Positions 26,401 to 39,308 are shown, counted from the stretch's first letter. The stretch is 64,000 nucleotides of DNA from Trichostrongylus colubriformis (GCA_963978905.1 OZ022257.1:32627274-32691273), one strand, 5' to 3'. Notes: generated by a model from the sequence alone, not told the origin. Program-made: numbers and translations.

Positions 26401-26999
26401 CTATCAAACAAGACAATAAAGGATAAAAAGTCGGCAGTTTGGAGCGCCGCATCCTTTCTTCGAAACATTGTGGTACAGCGGGATTGTTTAATGCCTTTCT
26501 TCGACGATCACTGATTGATAGGATGGATCTCTAGGAGAACTTAGGTTACAGCATAGTCCTGTCAGAGCTTGAAAGACTGACTGGCTGAATGGGAGTGTGC
26601 AACAATCGGTGGGCGACAGTGGTAGAACTATTGACAGCCAAATTTTTCTATAGTCTTTATTACAAATATATTTCTATCTCTCTACCATCTACAAGCCGAG
26701 TGGGGTGAGGGCAAGAGAGCACACCACTTCCCGCTCTAATGGTAACAATTGACTCACATCACAAAGTCGCGGGCCCATCCAAGGTAGTCACATTAATTCA
26801 CTGTTAGCTAAGTGCTAAAATCTTCGTGAAGACTCTTCATAGAATTCTCAGAATTCGAACGCTCTATGCTCCATCTATATTTACTTTTAAAAGCAAGCCT
26901 TTCTGTGTGCTGTTTCGAAGCTGTTTTTATTGTTGTGAGAGATATATTAGTTTTATTACGGCATATGAGCTAGTCGTTTTTTGGGCTACAAACGATTAG
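23447..26999. other. Gene-poor sequence
   Basis: A 90-codon frame at 23929-24201 (GARLDAMSNMSLTCNLVTIT...) looks mildly coding but has no recognised relative or splice context. Nothing else was found. Confidence 0.35.
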
Positions 27000-27029
27000 A
27001 AAATTGAAATTCATAGAGGACAGGCCTTA

Positions 27030-27790
27030 TGCATCTTGTTGAAGCAGACTTTTCTCTTTTGCGTGAATTTTACGTTTCTTAACTTGCAAATCTCTATTGC
27101 ACATGACAAAAAATAGAAAACACCAACTGGCATTTTCGATGGCGTTGCGGATGTCACAAATTCCAAGTTTCCAAAACTCCTGTCGTTTTCTCGCTTTGAA
27201 TACTTCCCCTTTTCCATTCGCTATCCATCCGCCTCGTTTTCACTCCGATTTCAAGACGTTAAGAAGAATCACTTCTTCAACGAAGTTGGTGTAATGACAA
27301 TTAGCGCCTCTCTCATTTTCAAGGATAGATCGAATCCTGTTGGTCTCTCAGGCCTCAGCCAAGACATTTACTTCTCTGGTATCTGTAAATTAATACTGCT
27401 TCCCCTGGGAGGATGGGAACACAGTGGACCAAATTGCATCCAAAGGTCTGCGATTTTGGAAGGAAGGGGGATATCCAGTGCTTCTTCAGCAGGACTGGAC
27501 AGCGTCAATGCTTTATTCCGAAATCTTTTGTTTTCATCGGAAATTTCATTCCGGATTCTGATGTGTTCCTAAACTCTCATTGTTTCGAGTAGTCGTCCAG
27601 GGAATCATGAACTGCAAGCTTTTTGTCAGCCGTAGCAGTAGCCGTACATGTGAGAATCCAATGGAAATAAGGCTTTGTTACTATGTGACAATCATTGGAG
27701 TAATTCAGCACGCACTCGCTCCCCTATTTTCGATTCCTCAAATTTTCTCCCATCGTTTGCTGCTCAGTCTTGAATTTGTCTAGTTTCGTT
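27030..27790 (-). pseudogene. Possible remnant of a small helical nematode protein gene
   Basis: Read on the minus strand, three pieces look coding: FKTEQQTMGENLRNRK then a stop (near 27740), EHIRIRNEISDENKRFRNKA then LTLSSPAEEALD (about 27430-27566), and ARKRQEFWKLGICDIRNAIE (about 27130-27190). The order and charged helical style recall the nematode DUF148 / SXP-RAL-2 secreted family, but acceptors and donors do not link them cleanly. This is a weak call; it may be a decayed gene or chance. Confidence 0.25.
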
Positions 27791-27799
27791 TTTACATTT

Positions 27800-28972
27800 T
27801 ATTTCTCTAATGCAATTCAGAATCGAATTAAAGTCACCCAAATAGGGTGCTTAACATGTCTGCGCCTCCATTTTTGAGTTGTCTGAGCTGTCGCCTCCGT
27901 TTTGCCTTTCTGATAGGGGACCATCTCATACCTGAACGGACGAGGTGATGCTGGAACGTGAATGCCACACACGGGCGTGCTTACTGCTATCCACACTCAG
28001 AGTTTCGAATGTGAAGTAGTGGTTGGAGATCAAACGCGGTGATAGTCCCCTCCTGCCAAAGTGCATGCCATGAGGTCTACGCCGAATACTTCATCCTTTA
28101 ATCCTTCCTCTCCAAGGAATCACTGGTTGCATCCATTTTGCTTACAGTCGGGAAGGGAGATCGGATCGAACTCGAATTAGCGATGTGAGTTTTGTCGCAC
28201 TACATCATGCTTAATTAGCTGACGCAATACCGATTTTCCGTATTATTACGCAACATGCCTGCGAAAAATAAAAGGCTAAGAGACGAATGATGTTTCTAAA
28301 GCCCAAAGCCAGTAGTCCTCCTGCGCTTGAAATCATGGCACAGGATTTTTTTGAAGGTCTTAGACTGCATGATCTACTATACGAGTTGCGATCAGAGTCA
28401 ACCTGGCATCGAGGAAAATTTTCAAGAAATACGACCTGCTCTCAAAAAAGGGGCCCGGTGAGACCCTCCACTTTCCGACATAAAATGCGACCCCCGTCGA
28501 AGTATCCTCTACGGATTCTTGAGCCTGGGTGTCCCCCAAATGGGGAGACCAGCTGCTTGAAAATTACCATTTTATTCTTATACTTCTTTATGTGAAGGAT
28601 ATTTATATAGAATCCTTTTATCATTCTTATATCTACCATTGTATCTTGCCATTTTTGATTTCCACTACTGTCCCTAATACTGTGCTTAATGATATACCAC
28701 TAAGCGGTCCTGGAACAACTCATCGGAAGACCCTGTGAGGAGCTTATTAAGAGCCCATAGCAGAAGGATGTAGTGGCTCTTCCTTCTATACATATCGACT
28801 AATTTTGCTAGGATCTCGTAAGTCCACACGGGTGCTTGAAAAGGGGTGGAAAGTGCTGGTTCCCCGATGAGCCTGTCTCGGTGAGGGTGAGGACAGCTGT
28901 CATGTCTGCAAACAGTGGATTCGCCATTTCCTGGTATATGTATGACCGTTATGATATAATATGATATGTTCT
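27800..28972. other. Gene-poor sequence
   Basis: No feature recognised. Confidence 0.4.
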
Positions 28973-29428
28973 TGAGAATGAGTATCTCTGTGACCTATAT
29001 ATTTATGCTGTATTTGCTTAATCATGCATGCAAAGCTTTACGCGAAAAGGTGGAATTCCGGCTGTGATACAGTCCCTCAAAGTGGTGGCCGAGGAGGCGG
29101 GCCTCCAGAGTGAATGCCCGCCACATTGTCCGCCACGGTCGGAGATGCATGGTGGGAACAGAGAACTACTTGTACAGTCCCACTCTTCGTTTCTGACCAC
29201 TGGTGGGTCTGTTTACGTAGCTTTCTGTTCCCACTATGCGTCTCCGTCCGCAATGGACGATAGGGCTGGCATTTACTCTGAGGGCCCGCCCTCTGGGCCA
29301 CACTTCGAGGGGCTGTGTCATCGACGGATTCGCACTTTTTTACGTGAAACTTTGCATGCGGCCCTATTAAGCAAAGAAATCATAAATGTATGGGTAACAG
29401 AAAAAGTTTTTTTTCGTGCACGATTCCT
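28973..29428. mobile_element. MITE family A, diverged copy with worn left end
   Basis: The segments GTATTTGCTTAAT, CATGCAAAGCTTTACGCG and, at the right, ATGTATGGGTAACAG and GCACGATTCCT-TTGA match the A elements at 44389 and 45971. The copy lies only 12 bp from the foldback element that starts at 29441. Confidence 0.65.
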
Positions 29429-29440
29429 TTGATAATGCTA

Positions 29441-30816
29441 TTGGGTTGAGGAATAAGTCCCCGCCGTTTTTTTTATCCCGTTTTTCACATTGTTTCCTAT
29501 ATCTTTTGACTGAGCTTATATATGTTTTCGATAGAGCTTTTTCTGCTCTACACGACGCTACTATCTGTTTTTTGATTCCTTCGATTACCTAATATTTACG
29601 AGCCTTGGAAATGAAATAAGCTGAAGGCAAAAAATTGGCACTTGCGCACCTCATCTTTCTCTTCTGCCATCGAGACTAAAAAAAGTATGTGTGTATGCCT
29701 TCGATAGAGCTTTTTCAGCTCTACAAAATGCTACTACCTTTTATACAAATCGCTTGACTTTTGCTGTTTTTAGAACTCACAAATGCAGCAGTCGCAAAAG
29801 TGTGCACTTTCGTTATCTTCTCTTCCTCGCCTATCATCGAGATAGTAGAGGAGGTGCATGTGTGCATTCAATAGAGCCTTTTTTGCTCTACAAGATGACA
29901 CCACCTTCTTTTGTATCCTCTCATATTTTAGCATGTAGGGATAAGCTTCCACCTGTTTTTCAATTCAAAATTGCGTAATGAAAACGAAATTTTTCGGCAC
30001 AATGGTCTATACTAATCGATAGAGCTCTTTTCGCTCTACAAGAGAGTGTTCACGGTTTTTATTTGAATGAATTTTTGCCCTTTTTTAGATGATTCAAATG
30101 TCGACGAAATCGACTATTTTCGACCCTATGTGACGAAAATGCTCGATTTCGTCGACTTTCAAACGATCTAAAAAACAAGAAAAATTTATTTGAACAAAAA
30201 CCGTAAATACTATGTTGTAGAGCGAAAAGAGCTCTGTCGATTAGTATAGACCATTGTGCCAAAAAAATTCGTTTTCATTACGCAATTTTGAATTGAAGAG
30301 CAGGTGTAAGCTTATCCTTACATGCTAAAATATGAGAGGATACAAAAGAAGAGTGGTGTCATCTTGTGAAGCAAAAAAATCTCTATCGAATGCATACATG
30401 CGCATCCTCTCCAATCTCGATGGTAGGCGAGGAAAAGGAGATAACCAAAGTGCACACTTTTGCGAATACTGCATTTGTGGGTCTTAAAAACAGCAAACAG
30501 TTGAGCGGTTTGAATAATATGTAGTACCATTCTGTAGAGCTGAAAAAGCTCTATCGAAAGCATACACACTACTTTTTTTAATCTCGATGGCAGAAGAGAA
30601 AGATGAGGTGCGCAAATGTCAGTTTTTTGCCTTCGGCTTACTTCATTTCCAAAGCTCGTAAATATTAGGTAGTCGAAGGAATAAAGAAACTGATAGTAGC
30701 GTTTTGTAGAGCAGAAAAAGCTCTATCAAAAACATATATAAGCTTTGTCAAAAGATGGAGGGAACAATGTGAAAAACAGGATTAAAAAAACGGCGGGGAC
30801 TTATTCCTCAACCCAA
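29441..30816. mobile_element. 1.38-kb foldback element (family D) with TA target
   Basis: It begins TA-TTGGGTTGAGGAATAAG and ends CTTATTCCTCAACCCAA-TA, and the two halves are inverted copies meeting near 30128. Each arm carries four copies of a small hairpin motif, TCRATAGAGC...GCTCTAC; in the left arm they start at 29528, 29701, 29868 and 30016. There is no coding content. Confidence 0.88.
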
Positions 30817-32687
30817 TACTTTGCAGAAGCCTGCATGGAGTGGGTCTTTTGCGATAACCCACATGTGTGACCAACAGTGTGCAGTAATGGGAGACGGTAT
30901 CTAATGGAAATGGCATGAGAAACCGCAATAACGGGTTTCCAGGGATGAAAAATTCACATACAATCTCACTTTGGAATTTTGGAGCGGAGAAAGCGTAGAT
31001 ATGACAGTGTCTTTGAACTATTTTCGGAAGTGATTTACAGGCAGTATGAGAGACGATTTGCTCATGCTCGAGAGAGTCTTCGGAGAGTATCAGTTTACAA
31101 CAAATTCCGTTATCGTTTATAACAATGGATAAAGCATCTGAGGGAAATCAACCATCTGGGATGTGCTATGTTCTTGAAAACTACACGCCTGTGTGGACAA
31201 TCTTGATTTTCAGTGCCCACTGGGTGATTTTACACTTCCGAAGATATGCTACTAAATAGTCCGACAATGACTGTTTCAGTGTTGCTTTGGAAAAAGCAGT
31301 TCCATGTGTTTCAAAACTGGCGTCTGTTACCGCAAGTCTGGCAATCGTCGCTGTAATCTGATTTTTCTACAAAACGTATCGCGGGAGAAATCAAGGAAGG
31401 GTCTTTCTGCGATGGTTCCAACTATGCAAGAGTGGAATTGCCTGCAATATCTCTTGCTGCATGCTCAAATTTGTTAATCCATTAAAGTGCCTCTGGGTTC
31501 TTACCCAGTCAAGTATATCCACCCCTAAACCTCTCCAAGGGTACAAATGACACAGTGACAAGTCACGCTGCTCCCACTATGTTCCGTTGATCGAATTTCT
31601 GGTCAATATTGTCCTACCGCGAAGCAGCAATTCTTCTCGTCTCTTCAGAATCGTTGAATGGTTACCGCAGGCGTCCAAGGTCAGAATGTGAAAGAATAAA
31701 GCACCGACTCATGCACTGATTCGGATGCCCCTCTAGATTTGTATGAGCCAAAGCGTACGCACATGCCATTAGGATTCGCAGTGGGAATATGCATGGCGCA
31801 ACACTAGAAAGGACAAATTGTCGGCAAGCGCCTCTATTGCCATTTTGCAAAACCCCCTGCGCTACTATGAAAAAGCAAATTCATGCGCAGTTGTGACCTG
31901 AAAGTGAGCAAGAGGAATGAATGATGGATGAATTTCAGACGAGAACTTCTTTCCATGGTTTTCTCAAACCTATCCTCTATTCCACACCGGGTCAATGCAA
32001 ACGAAACCGCCGGGCGGTACACAGTTTTCCGGTCATAAACAGCAATAAAAACCGGATGCGGTGGGATTCCAACGTCGGATCGTCCTAATAGTCATGTCGT
32101 TTTTTGGCACTCGCAATCAGTCACGGCACTACGCTACGTCAAATATGTATGTGGAGGGCAAAAAGCGAGTATTTCCTCAGAGGAGGAATCGTTAATTCCT
32201 TGAATGGGGTCTGATAAATGTTTTCCATTCAAACGGTTAGCGTTTCCCCTCTTAGACCAACACGGGAAGCTGAAATGAGGCAGAATGGGAAATATGGATT
32301 ATCATGCTATTTCACAACTCTCATTACTAACCGCGACTTCTCGTTCCATATGCCATAGAGTGGGTCCTATTTGGTTCTCACAGTGCTATTTCATTTCTAT
32401 AGAGAGATGGGTTTTTCCCATTTTTCAGGCTTCCGACAAGAAGTGAGCCACTACCGTTTTCCATCAAGAATCTTCAGAGGAACATTCCACGAAAACTCGG
32501 GTGAACTGCAAACCAAAACTACACACCATGTACATATGTGTGCATTGACAGAGCCTGGGAACTAACAATGACCATTTACAGGGTGTCGGATTTCATTCGC
32601 CGCCCACTCTTCGATGTAGTGATAGAAGCGATGATAAACACGTGGCGGAAGCGAGTTTCCGAGGAGAAGGAACACGGCAAGAAATTA
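30817..32687. other. Gene-poor sequence
   Basis: No exon, RNA gene or repeat end recognised. Confidence 0.4.
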
Positions 32688-33585
32688 TTAGGTTGATTCA
32701 TAGTAAATCGGACAAATTGACCAATTTTAATCATTGTCGTACAACTTTTTTACGACGACAGGGATTCACTTGGAATATACTCCATCTTTATCGATGACCT
32801 TCTGCCACGGTATAGGCAGATCATGGATGCCCTTGCTCCAGAAGGCCGGAAGCTGGAGCTCGAAGAAGTTGCCGAGTGCCGCCTCGACCTCGTCGCGAGT
32901 TTTGAAGTCTTGGCCGTCCAGGTGGCGTTGGCTGTGGGAGAAAAGGTGGAAATCTGAAGGGGCCAGGTCTGGGGAGTACGGTGGGTATAGAAGTACGGTC
33001 CAATGTACGACAGCAGCTCGGCCTTGGTCGATCTTGCGAAGTGCGGTCTGTGGAAGTAGACACGTTGTCGTGCTGGAAGTAGACATGTGACCGTCGCCGT
33101 AGCGAACTTTGGACATTGGCCTTCAATTCTCGTAATTGACGAACGTAGACGTCGGCGGATACTGTGGTACCTTCATCGAGCAGCTCCCAGTACTCTACGC
33201 CGTGTACGCTCCACCAACCGCGGTTTTCGTCTTCGATGGAATAGTCGCCTGACGCAAACTTCGAATGCTACAACTACAGTGTACTTCTGCCGGGGGCATG
33301 CTCCTTGTGAACTTCTATCAGACGTCTGCCGATATCCGCGGGTTCCTGGCCAGATAGCGATATAAATAGTATGACGTTGCGGATGTGGTCTCTGGACCGC
33401 TTGAAATCGTGCGGCATTGTGGCGGAATGAATTTACTTTGAAGTGATTATTTTGCGGTACTTTGAAGAGCTTTTCATACTCATTCCAACGGTACCTCGCG
33501 CGTCCATTTTCGTTAATTCGTTACTGAGTTATGATCTCTAGAAATCATCACTACCATTTGTCCGATTTATTATGAATCAACCTAA
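32688..33585 (-). mobile_element. Deleted mariner, family M2
   Basis: The inverted ends are TTAGGTTGATTCATAGTAAA and TTTATTATGAATCAACCTAA, flanked by TA. The minus strand keeps YFQHDN in one frame and then YPPYSPDLAPSDFHLFSHSQ, DEVEAALGNFFELQLPAFWS and VIDKDGVYSK in the next, the C-terminal third of a mariner transposase including the third catalytic Asp. A frameshift separates the second and third Asp. At 898 bp it is internally deleted. Confidence 0.88.
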
Positions 33586-34580
33586 TAGTAACAAAGGCAA
33601 TGTCATCATGGGTATCATATAGGTTCGCGTGATCTCCTTACGGAAAACTCGTCCAACCGCCCACTTGTGTGCTGGAATCTCGTCCAAAGTGAGATCGGAA
33701 ACCCCCTTAGAGGTTTTTTCCGAATTCTCCCGTCCATTTTTCTCCATCGGCCTTCGAATCTCTAGAGCCATGGTACAGTGTAATATATCACGAGATATTT
33801 GTAAATTGTCCCTTCAAATATATATAGGTTATCGTAAAGCGATTTCTTGTGTTTTGATATGAACTGAATGCCTTCAGGAACACCCTCGAGTTACTCATTA
33901 GAACAGCCTGGGCTAGCAATAGATTGCTTCATTATCGATCGAATTTGCTTAGCTGCTGCTGGGTGAAAATATTTTTCTTACATTTTTGGGAAAATGCTAT
34001 TCGGCTGATATAATGCTAGCAGCAGCTGAAAGCGTTAAAATGACTGTACGTACTGTGGATCCCTCTTGCTGTCTGTCAAATTGTAGGAGCTATCACGTTA
34101 ACAAATGATCGTTTTACAGAAAATCGTGTTTTTGATTCGAGGGAAAGGTACTAGTTCAGACACGGGACAGGTAGTGTTTAAATAGATAATTTGTTTGCTC
34201 TTGGCTAGAAACTCTTCCCATTCTAGTATTTCTTGTGCAAGTGAACTCAAAAAATATGCATTGTTGAAAAATATTCGATCGTTGCCCATTTTTGGGGCCC
34301 ATGTTCAAAGCATGGGTCGGCAGAATCTTCATTGCTTTGCTTCATTGAAGACCTTGTCGAAATACTAAGCCCGGAGCTTCTGGAAACTACACGAAATTAC
34401 ATATTGCATAATAGCTTTTCCTGAATTTCTCAAAATGGTGCTTCCACGAAATCGGGTAGCTATTGAGGGATACTATTTGGTGGAATATCTATTAGAGTAG
34501 CGCCTATAGCACTTCGCGCCATGGAATGCACGACGAATTTTAAGCAGGTCAGACAGCTTGATCTATTCTTGCCACGTAAA
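33586..34580. other. Gene-poor sequence
   Basis: No feature recognised. Confidence 0.4.
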
Positions 34581-34751
34581 GGAATCGTCCACGGAAAAAA
34601 TGAGCTTCTCTGTTATTCATTTATTTATGTTGCATTTGCCTGACGTGGACCGTATGCAAAGTTTCACGCAAAAAACGTGAATACGGCTGAGTCATCATAA
34701 TTATATAGATAAGAGAGAAACTCATCTTTCCGTGGACGATTTTTCAACCAT
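34581..34751. mobile_element. MITE family A, short internally deleted copy
   Basis: It starts GTAA-AGGAATCGTCCACGG and ends TTTCCGTGGACGAT, matching both termini of the A elements at 44389 and 45971. Only about 170 bp remain, including CATGCAAAGTTTCACGC. Confidence 0.8.
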
Positions 34752-35003
34752 TTCGATGATAAAGTAACCTGAGTAATGGCTAGTGATCGCCGTCGTTCGT
34801 GGCTATTCTCTGAGTTCGGAATTATTTTTCACAGATATGCAGCAATATGATATTTATAGAAGGGATCACTATAAAGCATTTGGCACTAATTCAGCTTTTT
34901 TTGAGAGGCGCTACGCATTCTCTCGCCATTAAAAAGCGTAGTGCCATCTTAAAGCGATTTGACTTCTACAGTGTCTTGGTGGCTGCCAATGTGCAACTTT
35001 GTA

Positions 35004-35886
35004 TTAGGTTGTCCCAAAACTCTTGTAGGATTTTTTTTCGATCATCACTTTTTATTATTTTTTCTTCCAACAAACAACTATTTGGTAACAACGTACTCAC
35101 TATTGTTATCGACAACACTCTGTCACTCCATAGGTGAATCGTTGATTCCCTCCTCCCAGAACGGTGGGTTCTGAGAGTCGAAGAAGTTAGCGATCGCCTT
35201 TGGAAGCAAGTCATAATCACGAATCTCCTCTTGGCCAGGAAGAATTCAAGAGGATTCTCAAGGTGATAGTCAGAAGGGGCAATGCCTGGGGAGTGTGCCG
35301 AGTGGGGCAGCACTTCCCAGCCGAGCTCCTGTAGCTTGGCCTGAACACTTTCGCAATTTTTCGCGAAATGGGAGCGGGTGTCGTCACGAAGGAGGGTGAC
35401 CGCGGACCTTCTCCAGCGCTTTTCTTAAACAGCAACGGCGAGCTGGTGGAGCTGGTGGGTGCATACGGCAGCGGCGACTGTCTCGCCTTGTACCAGCACC
35501 TCGTGGGAAAGCATTCCTTCCGCGTTCCAGAAGTAGCACAATCCTAAGCGTGGTTTGTGTTCCTGGTCAATCTCGTTGCTGAAGCTGATGAACCAGCGGC
35601 GCATGGTCTCGTAGCTCACAAATCCCTTGCCCAATGCAGCGCTGATGGAGTCGCAAGCTTCCCTCGCTTTGGTGCCGCAAGACCACTCATAGTAGGTGAC
35701 ACCGCGTGTTGGGTGGGTATCGACTACGGGCACTGTAGCTCTCTTCACGGAATCTGGTGGGTCAATGTTTGTTAGAAAGCTTAGAGAACCTTCCACCATA
35801 TTCCTGAACCGCCTAACCTGCTTCGAAGTAAACAAAAGTTATCGTTTTTTTCGAAAAAATCCTACAAGACTTGTGGGACAACCTAA
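35004..35886 (-). mobile_element. Internally deleted mariner, copy 2 of family M1
   Basis: The ends are TTAGGTTGTCCCAAAAC and CTTGTGGGACAACCTAA with a TA on each side. The minus strand keeps ISAALGKGFVSYETMRRWF, KPRLGLCYFWNAEGMLSHEV and, in another frame, IAPSDYHLE. The deletion joint (FSN-EID before KPRLGLC) is the same as in copy 1, so both derive from one deleted ancestor. Confidence 0.9.
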
Positions 35887-37114
35887 TATTTTAGCCAGGG
35901 TCTAAGACAAATCGTCACCAATTCACTGATACCGCAGATTGAGGTTGGATTGGCCGTAACGGGCGTGGCCTCAAGGTCTGATTCCTGAACCGTTCCAGTA
36001 GAAGCAGCGTCATTCGAACCTGAACCATTTCGGCATGTAAGGCCGTCGCTACACTTCGCGATTTTGCTCTGTCGCGGCTCCGCACGTGAAAATGCTGCAA
36101 GGCAAGATCTCAAGTTGCCACTATCGCGTGCGAAAATGCGAAGCCGCAAAACTGCACAACCGCAAAATCGCAAAATCGGGAAGTCTGACGGCGGCCTGAG
36201 ATGTGCTGCTATATTCGTGTATAATGAATAAGAGAATCGGAGCGGTCCGAGTGCTTTTTCTTACGTGATGCGATAGTTTCATCCATTGCTGGCCGATTAA
36301 TAAATCATGCGCGAATTGCTTAAAAAGGTGTGTAATCAGATGAGAACGTTCTTTTCCGAGACGTTTCTTGAGAACTGTAACGATTTCAGGATCTGAACTG
36401 TGCAGCTCTGTTAATAAACAGTGGAATTTGATAGTGTCTGGGGTGTACCGGTTCTGCGCTTTGGGTCTACTTGGAGACAGACCGTGAAGATAAATGATAA
36501 CGATAAATTAATGGATACAAATGCATCAGTGAAAAACATATATAATACCAATGAGAAAGAAGCTTCTGAGATTACTCTTTAGTGGTGGACGTTCAGCGTT
36601 TTATAAGCGAGGAGGTATTGTGAGCTGGGCTCTGTTAACAGTTTCTCCTTAAGAAGTAATAAAACTGGGTTACGCAGAGCTCTCCAGGATTTCCTTCACA
36701 GCTTGAGTATTGGCGCGAGGGAGGTAAAGCGACTAGTGGGTCTGCTAACACTCGGCTGCTCCTTGGATCAATTCCCAGATTCACGTTAGCCAAAGTCAAT
36801 CAGGACATCCATCAGTTCAGGGAGGTGAACTGGACTCAGATGTGTATGTGTGTTTGTGAAAAAGAAACGTTGGCTCGAGCATCGGCTGGCCTTCACAATT
36901 CTTGCGTAGTACATCTCGGAAATAGAAAAATCAATGCCAAATTCTTGATCAAATTTGTATATGTTCGCCTTTCTGCTCGGCTGATAATAGGAGGCTCAGC
37001 AGCTTCATTCGACGGTACATAACAGGGTCACTCTTACCTTCCAAGGTAATAACACCTTCAGGCAAAATTCTACCTTTGCGATCGAGGATTCCCTGAACCG
37101 TGCTTGAGCCTGAG
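35887..37114. other. Gene-poor sequence
   Basis: A segment rich in CGAAAATGCG/CGCAAAATCG words (36045-36180) folds back on itself weakly and may be an old palindromic element. No gene recognised. Confidence 0.35.
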
Positions 37115-37358
37115 CCAGGGTGTGTAATCTTATGTCAGGATTTCGCACGGCGAGGAGCAGCGTGCGACCCAGTGTGTACAAGCTATGCTCGTCGCGGTGC
37201 TCGGCTCTTATAGCGATTACACGGTAATGCTGGGGGCGCGATGCGCGGTTGACTTGTAATCGCTTCGGGACCCAACAACATGGCGCCTTTAGCTCGTCCG
37301 CATTGCTTCGCTTGCGACATGCCGCGGTGCCAAATCCTGGTATAAAGGTACACACCCA
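37115..37358. mobile_element. Palindromic MITE, family E, copy 2
   Basis: The ends CCAGGGTGTGTAATCTTATG and the inverse ...AAAGGTACACACCCATG enclose TCAGGATTTCGCACG on the left and GTGCCAAATCCTGG on the right. The interior is an inverted match to the E copy at 15749. Confidence 0.75.
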
Positions 37359-38174
37359 TGAACCACTGACAAGCTTGGAGCGTGGTTGTTTCGTTTTGGC
37401 CAGCATGTAGAATACACGCTCATAGATTTGATCTGCATGTGGATTCATGGAAGGTACATATTGAATTGCTGCAAACTACTGATAACGGCTAGAAGCTCTG
37501 CTATTGGTGAGCTGCTCTTAACATGGGGAGGATAGATGCGAATGAAATTCCATATCCCAAAGTCTTCACAATTCTAGAAGTGTTCACGCTGCCATTACGT
37601 AGAAATGTAATACCTGAACGACTTGTAGTTGTGTTCCTTACATGACATCATTGACAATATGGCGTCATCCCTGGTTTTGCCACTACTTATATCCCAATCT
37701 CAGATCGTCCAAATCGTCGCCAACTCTCTTGGTTCCTGTTTCTTCGCCGTGGGCGCTAATGCTATGCCAATCATGCTCGTATACATTTATGCCGTCAGCT
37801 GACATATCCGGTTAGTCGACAACAATGATCTCTTACAGCCACACTGGTCATTCCGAAGTGGTCGTGGGCAAGTTTCCGACATTCATGCTCAAAGGAAACA
37901 GGGAAGCAAGGGGGTTCGTAGGCGGGCAGAAAGCGCCAAATTGTTCCCGCGCTCCTTCAGCTTGAGCTGGTCATCAAGCCGCACCATTGTCCGATAATGG
38001 CATCGTGCCGTCGCCGAAAGCTGTACAGGTTTTATGCATACCAATGGCCATCCGAAGTGTCTCTTTAAGACCGAACGTCTCTGCTTGTCTTTTTTTTGTT
38101 ATATTTCTTTTTGTTCAATGTTGTGTATGCTCCACTTAGCCCGAAATTGTGGAGAGTCATGGACAAAGCGCATC
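37359..38174. other. Gene-poor sequence
   Basis: No feature recognised. Confidence 0.4.
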
Positions 38175-38256
38175 GTCATTGGGTAGGGCAGGTCCTCGCT
38201 TCGAGCCTTTCAGACGTGCACGTGAAACAAGGACCTGCCTCATACCCAGTGGTCAC
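38175..38256. repeat. Stem-loop of about 80 nt
   Basis: The arm TTGGGTAGGGCAGGTCCT (38179-38196) pairs with AGGACCTGCCTCATACCCAG (38230-38249) with a two-base bulge. The loop is about 33 nt. The size is compatible with a microRNA precursor, but nothing else supports that. Confidence 0.5.
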
Positions 38257-39217
38257 TTTATCGTCACGTCTTACTGCTGTTCAATGGCATTTTGCCACGT
38301 GATGTCAGCTGCTTCTTTTTTTGTGCTTCATATTTTGGGTCAGCAACGAGGATTGCGGGCTAACGTCGCCATTGCGGCCAAATGGCTTCGAAATATAAGG
38401 ATTTGGTAATATCAGTGTTCTGCTTTGTAATTTGCCGCACACTTCCGTGGTTCAAATTTCGTAGGTGGCTAAGGGAATTCCCTAATTTTTCCTGATATGA
38501 TTAATTTCTTGAAGTGTGTATCGAGTCCCATCAGGGAGAGTCCTTCTTGATAATAGCTCAGTATCCTTGCAGCAACTTTTCCTTTATTTTCCAGGATCCC
38601 ATGACCAATCATCATCCTGCACATTTGTCCACTTACCTGATGAGAACTAGCTTTGTTTCAACCTCAGAAAACGAGCTTACTCAATTAAACTGAATATCGG
38701 TCCATTATTTCAGTGCCATGGATGTGTTCCATCAAGTGTTGCATTTTACTGTCTAGCGCGAATACGGATGATTCATATCGTTGCTGAAGACCACGTGCAG
38801 GATTCTAGGAAAAAATTAATTAAAAGAACCAAATTCGGCAATTTGTTTCTGGACATTTTGTGGCTATTCGAGCGGAGTCGACTGAACCCTTTGAAGAAGT
38901 GTCTCTGAGTCCATCTGCTGTTCCTCGATCCTCTAAGGAACACCTTCGTCAGGATTTTCACGATTTTTTAATTTTTGGACTATCCCATATTGGAGTGTGG
39001 GTCGGCCGGTTCGACTGTGAAAGCAGCTCGAATTCTAAGGAAATTGTTCACGCCAGGATATTTCCCTTTTTCTACCCAAAGGTAACCACTTTTCCGCGCG
39101 GACCTGTTGCGAATGCCTTTTTTGCGATGTGTGGCGTCGATCTGTCAATATTTCTCTTCCAAAATCTCGTTTCTTCCAGAATTCTCTTGTAATTGTTCGA
39201 ATACGCGGAATTCATAC
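38257..39217. other. Gene-poor sequence
   Basis: An open frame at 38860-39192 has no recognised motif. No gene called. Confidence 0.35.
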
Positions 39218-39308
39218 GTCAACAGTGGGTGCAACGACAAAAATCTTCGCTAATACGCGCATTACGGGAAGTGGTTCAAGTCCAGCTGAGCTAGATTCCC
39301 GGTCCGCT
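39218..39308 (-). repeat. tRNA-related repeat
   Basis: On the minus strand a clear A-box context (CTAGCTCAGCTGG) is followed at once by ACTTGAACCACTTCCCG, i.e. a tRNA 5' part joined to other sequence. I believe this segment is common in strongylid genomes, but that is from memory. Confidence 0.45.

Noticed and set aside
32734..33365. Plus-strand frames over the mariner
   Set aside because: The transposase motifs are on the minus strand; the plus frames are shadows.
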